From contig CAKOWY010000003.1 of assembly GCA_934129895.1 (NCBI GenBank), forward strand, positions 1 to 64,000: a DNA stretch of 64,000 bases, read 5' to 3'. Below are positions 16,557-25,741 of the stretch, in pieces; the stretch's first letter is position 1; each line of letters opens with the position of its first letter. This DNA is from an uncultured Clostridia bacterium. Its GTDB lineage: Bacteria > Bacillota > Clostridia > TANB77 > CAG-508. A program made the translations under genes and the position numbers. The notes beneath the pieces are model-generated. The model had not been told where the DNA came from and did no database searches. It saw only the letters and a list, made by a program, of their open reading frames with translations.

Positions 16557-18005
16557 TTAATCTTCTATTTTTACATAATAAGTTGCCTCATAAGTTCCTG
16601 TATTAAGAACTTGTGCTTCTATTCCTTCAGCTCCATGATCTATTACTATCCATACATAAGTCCAAGTTGTTCCTTCTGGTATATTTGTATCGCTTCTATC
16701 TACACCACCAGAAACAATTTTAGTTGGTGTACAAACTACCGTATATACATCATTTGCGGTTATTGTTCCATATGCACTAGAAATTAGTGAATCTAATTTA
16801 CTTTCATCAATACCAGCTACTTTCAATCCTTCTTTACCAGTATATATTTTAGTTGTTCCATACCAATAATTGTCATTTAAGTTATTAATAGATTTAAACC
16901 ACAAAAATTGTCCATTTCTAAATTTCCAGTAAATTTCTGAATCATTTAGAACTCTCCAACCTCCGTTGATTGAGTTAATCTTACCCAAATTACCTTTTCT
17001 TAACTCTGAATATCTATTCCAGTTACTTAAAGAATCCAAGTAATCATACATCAAATCAGTATCATCATAAGTTCCATTTGAATCACTATCTTGTTTTGTA
17101 GATGTTTGATCATAAATATTGATATTTTTTAACAATTCTAATGATTTTTCATCATTATCTTCTACATTTTCAACTGCATTAGACATAAATGACAACACTG
17201 CATTCTTTTCTGGAGATACAAGTAAAATAAATTTTCCTCTAATCTGTGTTGTTGAAGCACCATTCGTATATGTAGCATAATAAATATCATCAGTTAATTT
17301 ACTAAATCCATTACTTCCAGAGAAAATTTTTAATCCATTCCCATCGCTACTTCCAGTATTCCAATAATCATAAAATGCTTGATATAATCTTTTTTTCCCA
17401 GAATTTGTATCAAAATTAACAGAAAAATCAGATAATGCACTCTTTCCTATAGGTGCTAAAAATGATTTTTCAGTTTTATATTGAAAAGCCTCATTTCCAC
17501 CAGATAAAGTTGTTATTGACCAATCCTTATCATAATTTAAAGTATATCCATCTCCATAATATGTTTTACTACTTGGTATTAATGTTGTAACAAAAATAGA
17601 AATAGCAATAAATATACCTGTAAACACAAGACCTATAATACTAAAAGCTTTACCAGCTTTTCCTACACTACTTTTCGACTTACTCTTAATTCCTAATATC
17701 AATCCTGCAATACCTGTTGGTATAGATACTATAAATACTAAAGATGTAAAAAAAGAAATTATACCTAAAATTAAAGAAAATACACCTAAATTATTATTCC
17801 CAGAATCTTTAGTTTGTTGTTGATCACTAAATGTATTCTGTTTTTCAATATTCATTTCAATTGCTTTACAATTCGTTTCTTGAGAATGTTGTGAATCACT
17901 GTTTTCTTTTATATTTACAAAACTATTTTTTTCTAATCCCTCCCCACTTTTTTCACGATAATCATTATTTGTGTTATTTTTTGTTTCATCATTTGAACAA
18001 TTCAT
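16557..18005 (-). CDS. DUF4190-type two-helix membrane protein with large extracytoplasmic domain
   Basis: A 482-residue protein. The first 70 residues are polar and disordered (Asn/Gln/Glu-rich). Two membrane helices follow at about 75-150: LGVFSLILGIISFFTSLVFI and IIGLVFTGIFIAISIF, separated by GIAGLILGIKSKS, the DUF4190 pattern. The rest (about 330 residues) is Tyr/Trp/Ser-rich and should lie outside the cell. I choose ATG at 18005, 9 bases after GGGGAG, over an in-frame TTG at 18011. Function unknown; a cell-surface or stress-sensing role is only a guess. It is monocistronic. Confidence 0.7.
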   Translation of the reverse strand: MNCSNDETKNNTNNDYREKSGEGLEKNSFVNIKENSDSQHSQETNCKAIEMNIEKQNTFSDQQQTKDSGNNNLGVFSLILGIISFFTSLVFIVSIPTGIAGLILGIKSKSKSSVGKAGKAFSIIGLVFTGIFIAISIFVTTLIPSSKTYYGDGYTLNYDKDWSITTLSGGNEAFQYKTEKSFLAPIGKSALSDFSVNFDTNSGKKRLYQAFYDYWNTGSSDGNGLKIFSGSNGFSKLTDDIYYATYTNGASTTQIRGKFILLVSPEKNAVLSFMSNAVENVEDNDEKSLELLKNINIYDQTSTKQDSDSNGTYDDTDLMYDYLDSLSNWNRYSELRKGNLGKINSINGGWRVLNDSEIYWKFRNGQFLWFKSINNLNDNYWYGTTKIYTGKEGLKVAGIDESKLDSLISSAYGTITANDVYTVVCTPTKIVSGGVDRSDTNIPEGTTWTYVWIVIDHGAEGIEAQVLNTGTYEATYYVKIED

Positions 18006-18035
18006 AAACAAATTCTCCCCCTTTCTTTAGTATTA

Positions 18036-18062
18036 ATTATAACATAAAATTTAGCATTTCAA
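18036..18062 (-). promoter_or_regulatory. Probable promoter of the 16557-18005 gene
   Basis: A perfect TATAAT lies 30 bases before the start; the best -35 match TTGAAA is only 15 bases upstream of it, so the assignment is tentative. Confidence 0.4.
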
Positions 18063-18112
18063 GTATTGTTTAAAAAAATTTATATTATCAAAATCTTCTA
18101 AACATTAGTATT

Positions 18113-19247
18113 TTATTTTTCAATATTTTTTCGGTCTAGTACTGTTATGCACTCAACATGTCCGCGTGAAAGGAAACATATCAACAGGTTGAACAACTTT
18201 AATATCATAATCCTTTTCAAGTAAAAGCAAATTATCAACTAAAGTATCTGGATTACAGCTAATATAAACAAGCTTTTTTGGTCTTACTTTAAGAATAGTT
18301 TTAATTGTTTTTCCGTCTAATCCGCTTCTAGGTGGGTCAACAAAAACCACATCTGCTTTTTCTTTACTACATAATCTAGGTAGCAATTCTTCAACTTTTC
18401 CATCCATAAAAGATGTGTTTGTAATATTATTCATTCTTGCATTTGCCCTTGCATCAATCACTGCCTCTTTTACTATTTCTATTCCATAAACCTTTTTAAC
18501 TTTTGAAGAAACACTTAAAGATATAGTTCCAATTCCAGAATATAAATCATATACAACTTCATTTCCTGTAAGTTTTGCAAAATCAATAGCTGTATCATAT
18601 AAAATTTTCATTTGAATAGGATTAACTTGATAAAAAGATAATGGTGAAATTTTTATTTTTAAATTTCCGAGTTTGTCCATTATAAAATCTGTTCCATACA
18701 TTTTAAAATTTTTATTTCCTAATATTGCATTTGTTTCTTTTACATTAATATTTTGAATAATAGATTTTATATCTTTAAATTTGGTAGTTAAATCTTTTAC
18801 AATCTCATTTTTTTTATACATTTTTCCATCTGTAGTAACAAATATAACCATTACTTCATCAGTAAAAAATCCATATCTAATTATAACATGTCTTAAAAAT
18901 CCTTTTCCTGTATCTTCATTATAAATACTAATATGATATTTTTTTACAAGCTCAAATATGTAATCTGCAACTTGATTTATTTTTTCATTCTGTATTGCAC
19001 ATTTTGCATATACAATTTTATGAGTTCCCTCTTCAAAAAAACCCATCTTTCCATTTTTAAAAGCATATTTTCCTTTATTTCTGTAATTGTATGGATTTTC
19101 CATTCCAATACAATAATTTACTTTTATATTTTGTTTTAACTTTTTTAATTGTTTTTCTACATATTCAGTTTTTGTTCTCAATTGTTGTGCATATTGCATT
19201 TTTCCATATACACAACCTCCACATTTTTCTTGAATTTCACAATTCAT
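18113..19247 (-). CDS. rlmD: 23S rRNA m5U methyltransferase (RlmD/RumA family), with CGGA four-base codon
   Basis: SAM-dependent methyltransferase that makes 5-methyluridine in 23S rRNA. The 4Fe-4S cysteines are in CEIQEKCGGC at the N-terminus, then a TRAM-less central region, SAM motif VYDLYSGIGTISL, VDPPRSGLD and the catalytic cysteine in ISCNPDT. The frame ends prematurely FPFTRTC-stop. The break is at CGG-A (18164-18161). Reading CGGA as one residue restores the conserved tail FPFT-x-HVECITVLDRK, ending at 18113 with 377 residues. The HVEC block is near the C-terminus of all family members. The position read by CGGA is variable, so its identity cannot be told here. I start at ATG 19247, behind AGGATGTGAG; ATG 19268 lacks a ribosome site and sits close to the transcription start. 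Confidence 0.88.
18161..18164 (-). other. CGGA recoding site in rlmD
   Basis: In-frame CGG followed by A; the zero frame meets TGA three codons later, whereas four-base reading gives the conserved HVEC tail. Confidence 0.86.
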
Positions 19248-19281
19248 TTTCTCACATCCTATAACCATTTACTCTATTGAT

Positions 19282-19310
19282 ATATTATTATAAAACCCAA
19301 AACTTGTCAA
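19282..19310 (-). promoter_or_regulatory. Promoter of rlmD
   Basis: TTGACA and TAATAT on the minus strand with a 17-base spacer, ending 35 bases before ATG 19247. Confidence 0.7.
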
Positions 19311-19360
19311 TCTTGTTTTACTATAATCAGTTTATAATACTGTTTTTTATTTTGGAATCC

Positions 19361-19389
19361 TTGTATTAAATTTTATATTATGCTATATT
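19361..19389 (+). promoter_or_regulatory. Promoter of the 19421 gene
   Basis: TTGTAT and TATATT with a 17-base spacer, divergent from the rlmD promoter. Confidence 0.6.
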
Positions 19390-19420
19390 AATAATATCGA
19401 ATTATAAAGGAGATTTACTT

Positions 19421-20569
19421 ATGAAAAAAACAAAATATTCAACAGCTGAATATAAAGCTGAATTAACACCACCAATAATAATTGCAGGAATTATAATTTA
19501 TGGAATTTTTCTGGTTTTACCAACTTGTTTTTTAATATATTATTTAATAGCTCGTCCAAATCTTAAAGACATCATCACACCTGCTTTTGAAGCTGGTATT
19601 TTACCATTTCTTCCACTTGTTTTTTGTGGATATGTAATATGGGTTTTTATAATACTTCTTTCTTTAATAGGAAAATGTATGGGAAAATTAAAATTATTAT
19701 TTAACCGTATATCTTCAGTTAATAAAAATCCATATATTTATTTTAGAGAATTACCAAATAACTTCGGAATAGGTGTAACTTCATTACTTTTTGACTCAAC
19801 ACTAGAAAATGAAAAAGATATTGTTGCTGTTATCCTTGATTTATGTGCCAGAAAATATCTCTCACTAGAATATACTAACAATAAATATGTTATACATATA
19901 TTAGAAAAAAATCCTACAGATTTATTAAGTAATGAAAATTATATTTTCAATTTACTTAAAGAAAATAATATAAAAAAATTAAATTACAAAACCTGGTATA
20001 ACTATTGTCTTGAAGATGGAATAAATTTTGGATTATATAATCCAAGTGTCGATGATACTTCAAAAAATAAAAGCAAAGATATGCATAACTTCTATAAATG
20101 GCTATATGGCATTATTTATGCTATTTGTGTTGCCGTTATTGCAGTTATACTTTATCATTACTCACCTTTTTTAGCAATTTTAGCAGGTCCAATTGGAATA
20201 GTATTAGAAAAAATAATTAGTTTAATTTTTTATATTATTCAAGGAATATTTCAAATTATATTTGAATCCAAAAACACTATTGTAAAACAATATAATAAAG
20301 AACTTTCAAAAACTCTAACACTTACTTCAAATGGTATTAATGAATTAAACAAGTTAAAAGCTTTTAAGGCTTTTATAAATGATTTTGGAAATTTTGCTAA
20401 TAAATATCCAGATGAAATTGTTCTATGGGATAGATATTTATCTTATGCACAAGTCTTTGGATTAACTAAAGAGATAATGAAAACAGGATATTCACAACTA
20501 GTAAAAAATTCATCATTTCAAATTGATGATATTAATAATATAAATTTTGATAATATAGAAATTTCTTAA
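19421..20569 (+). CDS. DUF2207-like membrane protein (C-terminal part of family)
   Basis: A 382-residue membrane protein. Two helices (about residues 17-40 and 55-85) precede FRELPNNFGIGVTSLLF and AVILDLCARKYLSLE, then a second hydrophobic region at about 230-285, then AFKAFINDFGNFANKYPDEI and LWDRYLSYAQVFGL. The last block is the signature of the cytoplasmic and C-terminal part of DUF2207 proteins. The extracellular DUF2207 domain and signal peptide of full-length members are absent. AAGGAG precedes ATG. A related protein is at 30365. Function unknown. Confidence 0.75.
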   Translation: MKKTKYSTAEYKAELTPPIIIAGIIIYGIFLVLPTCFLIYYLIARPNLKDIITPAFEAGILPFLPLVFCGYVIWVFIILLSLIGKCMGKLKLLFNRISSVNKNPYIYFRELPNNFGIGVTSLLFDSTLENEKDIVAVILDLCARKYLSLEYTNNKYVIHILEKNPTDLLSNENYIFNLLKENNIKKLNYKTWYNYCLEDGINFGLYNPSVDDTSKNKSKDMHNFYKWLYGIIYAICVAVIAVILYHYSPFLAILAGPIGIVLEKIISLIFYIIQGIFQIIFESKNTIVKQYNKELSKTLTLTSNGINELNKLKAFKAFINDFGNFANKYPDEIVLWDRYLSYAQVFGLTKEIMKTGYSQLVKNSSFQIDDINNINFDNIEIS

Positions 20570-20574
20570 AAAAT

Positions 20575-20627
20575 AAATTCTATAATAAATGTTAATTTAA
20601 CTATATTAACATTTATTATAGAATTTT
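20575..20627. terminator. Bidirectional terminator
   Basis: A hairpin of more than 20 base pairs (AAATTCTATAATAAATGTTA and complement) between convergent genes, with T-runs on both strands. Confidence 0.8.
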
Positions 20628-22325
20628 TTATCTTTCTTCTTTCTCACCTAATGTTTTATTAATAATACTTTCTTCATTAAAATAGCCTGCTTCATTATAT
20701 TCTACAATCAAGCCTCTCCTAAAATTTGTTGCATATATATTATTGTGTGAAGTTGTTGGTTTACTAATATCACTTTTTTCTTCAACTTTAATTTCATACT
20801 TTCTTGAACTCAAAAACTTCTTTCCAAATTTCAATTTTTTTAAGTTTGGATTTATATATTTTCTTCCATTAACCAAAACATAATATTCTATGTTTCCACT
20901 ATCATCTCTTTCTTTTCTTATATCTTTTCTACTTATTACCTTTCCACAATTACAATACACACCTAATTCTTTCTCTAATTTTGTATATTGATCCAATGTC
21001 AATCTTCTACCTAATAATAATTCACTTACTTTTTTATTGATATTTACAGTAGTATAACGATTACGATAATCTTGCAAAAATAATTTCATATCAATCTTCT
21101 TTTGCCCATTTATTTTTTGTGCTATTTTTTCAAGTATACTTTTTTCTTCTTCCAATTGTATTTTCTTTATTGATTCTTCAAGTTTTTTTATAAATGCTCT
21201 ATACCCACTATCATCAATTATACTAAATTTATATATTAAATCATAATAAACGTCAAAAACTTTTTTCTTTTCCCATTTATCTATATTAGGTAGATTTTGT
21301 TTTGCATATTGAATAATTACTTTACTAACCAAACTATTTAATTTTTCATACTCGGCTTTTCCAATAAATTCAATAAATATATTTTTATCAGTACTGGCAC
21401 ATTCCAAATAATCTCGTATTAATTTTTCACATTTTAATGCTTTTTTTAAGGTTCCATCTTTATTATAATTTTCTTCAAAATATGGGATGATAAGTCTAAT
21501 AATTAATTTAGTTTGAATATCAAACATTGTATTCCTTATCTCATCATTTATATATTTTCCTTCTTCTTTATTAAACCTTTCCAATTTTTTATAGCCATCA
21601 TCAAGTTCTAGTAAATTATCTTCAAAATTTTCTTTTAATGAATCAAGAAAACCTAGATAGTCCATTTGGTCACAAAAATTTCTAAATTCATTTTCACTCA
21701 TATTCAATGCTTTATACATTTCCTCTGGTTTTCTATTTACTATCTCTAGAATTTTTCTTGCCCCTATAATATTTTCTATCTGTTCTACTACATTAACTTC
21801 CATATCATAAGTTGAACTTGAAGATACAGTTTGCATTTTTATCCATTCAGTTATTCCTTCATTTAATGCTGTACCAAAACATTTATTATCAGACCAATCA
21901 TCTTGTATTTTTTTCAAATCTCTTATGTGTTCTAATATTGATTTTGAAGACTTATATCTCGCTTTTCTAAATCTTGCAAAGCCCTTTATATTTACCCTTT
22001 TTCTTTCTTTATCAATTCCGGTGTCAGTATCATTTTTTCTAAATAAAGCATGTATTCCTTCATGTGCCAATACTCCAACTGTATCTTGTTCTTTTTTTAT
22101 ATCTTCAAGGCTTATTCCTTCACCCATATTCATTAAAGATATTGTTTTTTCTGAAGTATCATATTCTCCATCAAAATCTTCTGCTGTTCCTCCAGCTATT
22201 ATTGTTGAAATATTATTTTCTAATATCCTATACATTTCCTCTTCCGGAATTTCATCTGCTAATTCTGGAAACTTTCTATAACATTCTTCTATTAAAAATT
22301 TTATTGTTGATATCTTATCTATCAT
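20628..22325 (-). CDS. Putative zinc metalloprotease-like protein, 565 aa
   Basis: Not a family I can name. The motif GVLAHEGIHALF at about 85-96 has the HExxH zinc signature, and ALNEGITEWIK about 65 residues later provides a plausible third-ligand Glu, as in gluzincins. The remaining 380 residues are helical and charged, ending in a short beta-rich tail (GRKYINPNLKKLKFGKKFL). There is no signal peptide or membrane helix, so it should be cytoplasmic. It lies 27 bases downstream of the flavin-reductase gene, possibly in one operon with the HD gene above. Substrate unknown. Confidence 0.6.
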   Translation of the reverse strand: MIDKISTIKFLIEECYRKFPELADEIPEEEMYRILENNISTIIAGGTAEDFDGEYDTSEKTISLMNMGEGISLEDIKKEQDTVGVLAHEGIHALFRKNDTDTGIDKERKRVNIKGFARFRKARYKSSKSILEHIRDLKKIQDDWSDNKCFGTALNEGITEWIKMQTVSSSSTYDMEVNVVEQIENIIGARKILEIVNRKPEEMYKALNMSENEFRNFCDQMDYLGFLDSLKENFEDNLLELDDGYKKLERFNKEEGKYINDEIRNTMFDIQTKLIIRLIIPYFEENYNKDGTLKKALKCEKLIRDYLECASTDKNIFIEFIGKAEYEKLNSLVSKVIIQYAKQNLPNIDKWEKKKVFDVYYDLIYKFSIIDDSGYRAFIKKLEESIKKIQLEEEKSILEKIAQKINGQKKIDMKLFLQDYRNRYTTVNINKKVSELLLGRRLTLDQYTKLEKELGVYCNCGKVISRKDIRKERDDSGNIEYYVLVNGRKYINPNLKKLKFGKKFLSSRKYEIKVEEKSDISKPTTSHNNIYATNFRRGLIVEYNEAGYFNEESIINKTLGEKEER

Positions 22326-22352
22326 TTATTTCTATCACATCCCATAAGTTGT

Positions 22353-23294
22353 TTATTTTTTCTCTTTATTTCTCTTATCTTGAATTATAGCCATTTCCTT
22401 TTCTGTAATTAGTGTTACATTATTTTCTTTTGCCCATGCAACACAACCTTTTAATACAGTATTTAAAAACACTCTTGGAACTTTTATTAATTTTGCACAT
22501 GCTTCATCTGTAAATTTTATTTCTGGATCAATTCTTGATGCAGCATATTTTACTGTATCTAAACTTATTCCTTTACTTGCCGGAATTGGTTCTGACACAG
22601 GCCTTTTAAATCTTGTATACCAGAAGTTTTTATTATCACGATATCCATAATCTACTGGAACCTGTGGAAATACGTTTGCATTCACTCCATTTATTATTGC
22701 ATCATAATATTTTGGTTTCATTAATATATTATCTACTTTTAATATAAAATGTGCTCCAAATTGGCTTGTTATTCCATTGAATTGATGATATGGTGGTAAA
22801 TATTCATCTTGTACTTTATCATTTTCAGCTCCATCTAATTCTCTTACCCATGTACATTCAAATACTTGGAATGCTTCTTGGATTATTTTTGGATATTGTT
22901 CATTAGGATTTTCTCTTGCTCTTTTTCCATCAACTAAATTAAAAATACAGTCTTTCATTTTCTCTTCAGTTGTTTCTCCTGGATATCCTAATCTTACTGC
23001 TTCTTTAAAGTATTTTCTTTTATCTGTTATAAAATTAATTGTACATTTTCCTGTTCTTAATATATTTTTAGCTGTATTTGAACTGTTTCTGCAACAAAGT
23101 ATCATTGCATAATAGTCCTTTCCTGCTATGTAATACGGAAAACATAGTGAATATGATCCCAAATTTGTTAATCCTGATTCACTTAATGTTCCTATTTCTG
23201 TTGTTGGCATTGGAAAAAAACTTGATGTTTGATAAAAATTATCAACTATTCTCAAATCTTTAAATCCATTCAATTCTTCGATTTTCTTTTCCAT
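22353..23294 (-). CDS. Flavin-reductase-like protein with C-terminal PCP_red-like helix bundle
   Basis: A 313-residue protein whose first 200 residues look like the FMN-binding split barrel of flavin reductases: LTNLGSYSLCFPYYIAG, MILCCRNSSNTAKNILRTG and CTINFIT. The last 60 residues (KFTDEACAKLIKVPRVFLNT and AWAKENNVTLITEKEM) resemble the small helical domain seen in protochlorophyllide-reductase-like proteins. Binding of FMN is likely; the electron acceptor is unknown. AAGGAAG precedes ATG at 23294. It lies between the HD gene and the metalloprotease-like gene on the same strand. Confidence 0.65.
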   Translation of the reverse strand: MEKKIEELNGFKDLRIVDNFYQTSSFFPMPTTEIGTLSESGLTNLGSYSLCFPYYIAGKDYYAMILCCRNSSNTAKNILRTGKCTINFITDKRKYFKEAVRLGYPGETTEEKMKDCIFNLVDGKRARENPNEQYPKIIQEAFQVFECTWVRELDGAENDKVQDEYLPPYHQFNGITSQFGAHFILKVDNILMKPKYYDAIINGVNANVFPQVPVDYGYRDNKNFWYTRFKRPVSEPIPASKGISLDTVKYAASRIDPEIKFTDEACAKLIKVPRVFLNTVLKGCVAWAKENNVTLITEKEMAIIQDKRNKEKK

Positions 23295-23352
23295 TGTATT
23301 TCTTCCTTTCTTTTTCTAATCTTATGTTTATAATGATATATTTTTATAAAAA

Positions 23353-24396
23353 TTAAAAATTGTCAAAATCCAAATATGCATATTTAGGAGTTTTGTATTC
23401 TAGTGCCTTTTTTATTTCTTCTTTGGCAACTTCAGATATTTCGCTTACCCTTTTTCCATTTACTAATGGATTTATATATCTTATTTTAGCATTAATACTC
23501 ACACAGTATTTATTTTTAACTCCTTTATCGCTTTCTTTTATTTCACAGGCATTTTTCCAGAAATTAAATTTTTTTGAAATATTATCATAAGTACAATTTT
23601 CAATTTTTTCTATTACTTCTTTTTCTGATAATTCATATAATTCTTTTTTAGTTATTAGTTTTTGATTAGACATATTTTTCATTATATCAGCTAAAAATTG
23701 CATTGAAAATTTCGTTTTATTATCTATATAAGAATTGGATAATATTCTCATTCCATTTACAAATTTTTCAGCAATTGTTTTATCCTTAAAACCAAGTTCA
23801 TCAATTCCTTGCTCATTTTTTTGTACTTCTATATTATCATAAATTTCTTTTATATCGTTTAAATTCCATACTTTTTTTCTGACGCCAAATCCATTTGATA
23901 ATGTATATTCCAATCTATCTGCTGACAACATTGGAGTATCATTATCTGCAATTGGATATATATGATAATCATTAACTTCTTCTATTTTTATTCCATCTCT
24001 TTTTAACAATGACATTATTTCTTGAGACTCACTTATTATTTGTGTTGTAAGCTCTTCTGTTGATTCCTGCTTTTTATAATCTCCATTCATAAAGTCTATG
24101 CTATGTTTAAATACTGGTGTTGCTATATCATGAAATAATCCTGCAAGAGTTTGTTTTTTGTCTTTTGTAAAATTCCATACAATTAAACTCACAGCTACAC
24201 TGTGATCTAAACCAGAATACCATATCATTTTATCAAATAACTTTGTATAATATGTACCACATGTTACACTTATTCCAGCCTGTTTTTGCATTTCTTTTGT
24301 ATTTATGTAATCATCTAAAAAATCAGGAATTTCACTTGATAATATTTTAAAATATTCTTTAATTTGGCCATCTAAATTTTTAAAATAATCATTCAT
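23353..24396 (-). CDS. HD-domain phosphohydrolase
   Basis: A 347-residue metal-dependent phosphohydrolase. The metal ligands are H in LDHSVAVSLIVW, HD in LAGLFHDIATPVFKHS, and a later D in LSADRLEY, typical for the dGTPase/YfbR-like side of the HD superfamily. Likely substrates are nucleotides or phosphorylated small molecules. It is preceded by its own promoter, divergent from engB, and followed at 58 bases by the flavin-reductase-like gene. Confidence 0.82.
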   Translation of the reverse strand: MNDYFKNLDGQIKEYFKILSSEIPDFLDDYINTKEMQKQAGISVTCGTYYTKLFDKMIWYSGLDHSVAVSLIVWNFTKDKKQTLAGLFHDIATPVFKHSIDFMNGDYKKQESTEELTTQIISESQEIMSLLKRDGIKIEEVNDYHIYPIADNDTPMLSADRLEYTLSNGFGVRKKVWNLNDIKEIYDNIEVQKNEQGIDELGFKDKTIAEKFVNGMRILSNSYIDNKTKFSMQFLADIMKNMSNQKLITKKELYELSEKEVIEKIENCTYDNISKKFNFWKNACEIKESDKGVKNKYCVSINAKIRYINPLVNGKRVSEISEVAKEEIKKALEYKTPKYAYLDFDNF

Positions 24397-24429
24397 TATA
24401 CATATTATTCCTTTCTAATTTTTGTTTTA

Positions 24430-24458
24430 ATTTTATCATAACAGAATTAAGTTTACAA
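24430..24458 (-). promoter_or_regulatory. Promoter of the HD gene
   Basis: TTGTAA and TAAAAT on the minus strand with a 17-base spacer. Confidence 0.65.
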
Positions 24459-24467
24459 GCAATTAAC

Positions 24468-24496
24468 TTGCACTTTTAGACTTAAAATGTTATAAT
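24468..24496 (+). promoter_or_regulatory. Promoter of engB
   Basis: TTGCAC and TATAAT with a 17-base spacer, 34 bases before the start codon. Confidence 0.75.
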
Positions 24497-24530
24497 ATCC
24501 ACATATTATTTACAAGAAAGGAATTTAATT

Positions 24531-25112
24531 ATGATAATAAAAAATCCACGTTTTGAAGTTTCTGCTGTAAAAGAAAGTCAATATCCCAAAAATGGTCTAC
24601 CAGAAGTTGTTTTAGTTGGAAAATCTAATGTTGGAAAATCTAGCTTTGTTAATACAATGATCAATAGAAGAAAACTAGCTCGTACAAGTAGTGAACCTGG
24701 TAAAACCCGTCAACTAAATTTTTATAATATGGATGACAAATTTTATTTTGTTGACTTACCTGGTTATGGTTATAGTAAAATGTCAAAACAAGAACAAATA
24801 AAAGTTGGAGAATTTATTGAAAGTTATTTAAAACATCGTAAAGAAATTTGTTTAATTATATTTTTAGTTGATATTAGACATGATCCTACTTCAAATGATT
24901 TCTTAATGTATGATTATGTCATTAGAAGTGGTCTTCCTTGTATGATTTTAACAAATAAAGCTGATAAAATTGCCAAAACAAAAGTTAATGATGCATCTAA
25001 AAATATTCAAAATCAACTAAACCCTATTGGGGACATTACAACTCTTCCTTTCTCTTCTGAAAAGAAAATTTATTGTGAAGATGTTTGGAATATAATTGAA
25101 TCTTATATTTAA
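24531..25112 (+). CDS. engB: Ribosome biogenesis GTPase EngB/YsxC
   Basis: Essential GTPase for assembly of the large ribosomal subunit. The 193 residues are full length, with G1 VGKSNVGKSSFVN, G2 TSSEPGKTRQLNFY, G3 DLPGYGYSKMS, G4 LTNKADK and G5 FSSEKK. ATG follows AGAAAGGAA. It is monocistronic, and the next gene downstream is a higher-GC insertion with its own promoter that begins 20 bases after the stop codon. Confidence 0.97.
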   Translation: MIIKNPRFEVSAVKESQYPKNGLPEVVLVGKSNVGKSSFVNTMINRRKLARTSSEPGKTRQLNFYNMDDKFYFVDLPGYGYSKMSKQEQIKVGEFIESYLKHRKEICLIIFLVDIRHDPTSNDFLMYDYVIRSGLPCMILTNKADKIAKTKVNDASKNIQNQLNPIGDITTLPFSSEKKIYCEDVWNIIESYI

Positions 25113-25133
25113 ACTATTTGTCTTAATAAAAAT

Positions 25134-25162
25134 TTGACATTATTGGTAAATTTTGGTATAAT
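25134..25162 (+). promoter_or_regulatory. Full-consensus promoter of the 25257 gene
   Basis: Exact TTGACA and TATAAT with a 17-base spacer. The 95-base leader contains GATGATA and TATCATC arms and a small GGAC/GTCC hairpin just before the ribosome site AAGGAGG. Confidence 0.87.
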
Positions 25163-25256
25163 ATTTAGATAGATGATATGCTCTGTTCGCACTCCTATCA
25201 TCTTATGTAAAAAACACATCATACGTAAAAGGACACTGTCCAAGGAGGAAAAAGAA

Positions 25257-25571
25257 ATGAATGATGTATTTGTCGAAACCCCTGAATACCAAAGAAACAA
25301 AGATAAAAGTCACATTTTAACTTTGCAGTCACTCTTTGGTAAGGATGCTCGCAAACTTTACCAGGCATGCAGCATGATGGAAAGCTATAACCGGCCTCCA
25401 TATCAGAAGCCTACCGAAGTTCAAAAGCTCAAAAAAGCTCAGCTGAACATCATCCATGCTATCGGAGAAAAACATCACCTTTCTATCAGGTTTGACCAAA
25501 CAAACATGGAAGAAAGCTGGGTGATTTCTAATCCGACTAGCTTGAAGGAAATCGGATCATTCAGAGTCTAA
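25257..25571 (+). CDS. Higher-GC orphan protein, 104 aa
   Basis: An unrecognised basic protein of 104 residues with no signal peptide. The central part (FGKDARKLYQACSMMES) is predicted helical, and IRFDQTNMEESWVISNP looks beta. The start follows a perfect AAGGAGG at 8 bases. Base composition is well above the native genes, and codons such as CGG (followed by C), CTC and GGC are used. Its own consensus promoter and a GC-rich terminator bracket it, as for the other inserted single genes. The function cannot be inferred. Confidence 0.7.
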   Translation: MNDVFVETPEYQRNKDKSHILTLQSLFGKDARKLYQACSMMESYNRPPYQKPTEVQKLKKAQLNIIHAIGEKHHLSIRFDQTNMEESWVISNPTSLKEIGSFRV

Positions 25572-25587
25572 AAAAGATGTATCTTTT

Positions 25588-25631
25588 CCCCCATCGCCTT
25601 ATTCATTCGAATTAAGGCGGTGGGGTTTTAT
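25588..25631 (+). terminator. Terminator of the 25257 gene
   Basis: A GC-rich stem CCCCATCGCCTTA with TAAGGCGGTGGGG (one wobble pair), then TTTTATT. Confidence 0.88.
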
Positions 25632-25655
25632 TATTCTTAAATTTTCATAAAAAAT

Positions 25656-25684
25656 TTGCTTTATATTTTGCTATGTGCTATAAT
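25656..25684 (+). promoter_or_regulatory. Promoter of the lipoprotein gene
   Basis: TTGCTT and TATAAT with a 17-base spacer; a short CCC/GGG hairpin lies in the leader. Confidence 0.7.
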
Positions 25685-25741
25685 ACCTTTTGTTTATAAG
25701 CCCTTTGGGGTAAAAATCATCACATCATAGGAGGAGACATT

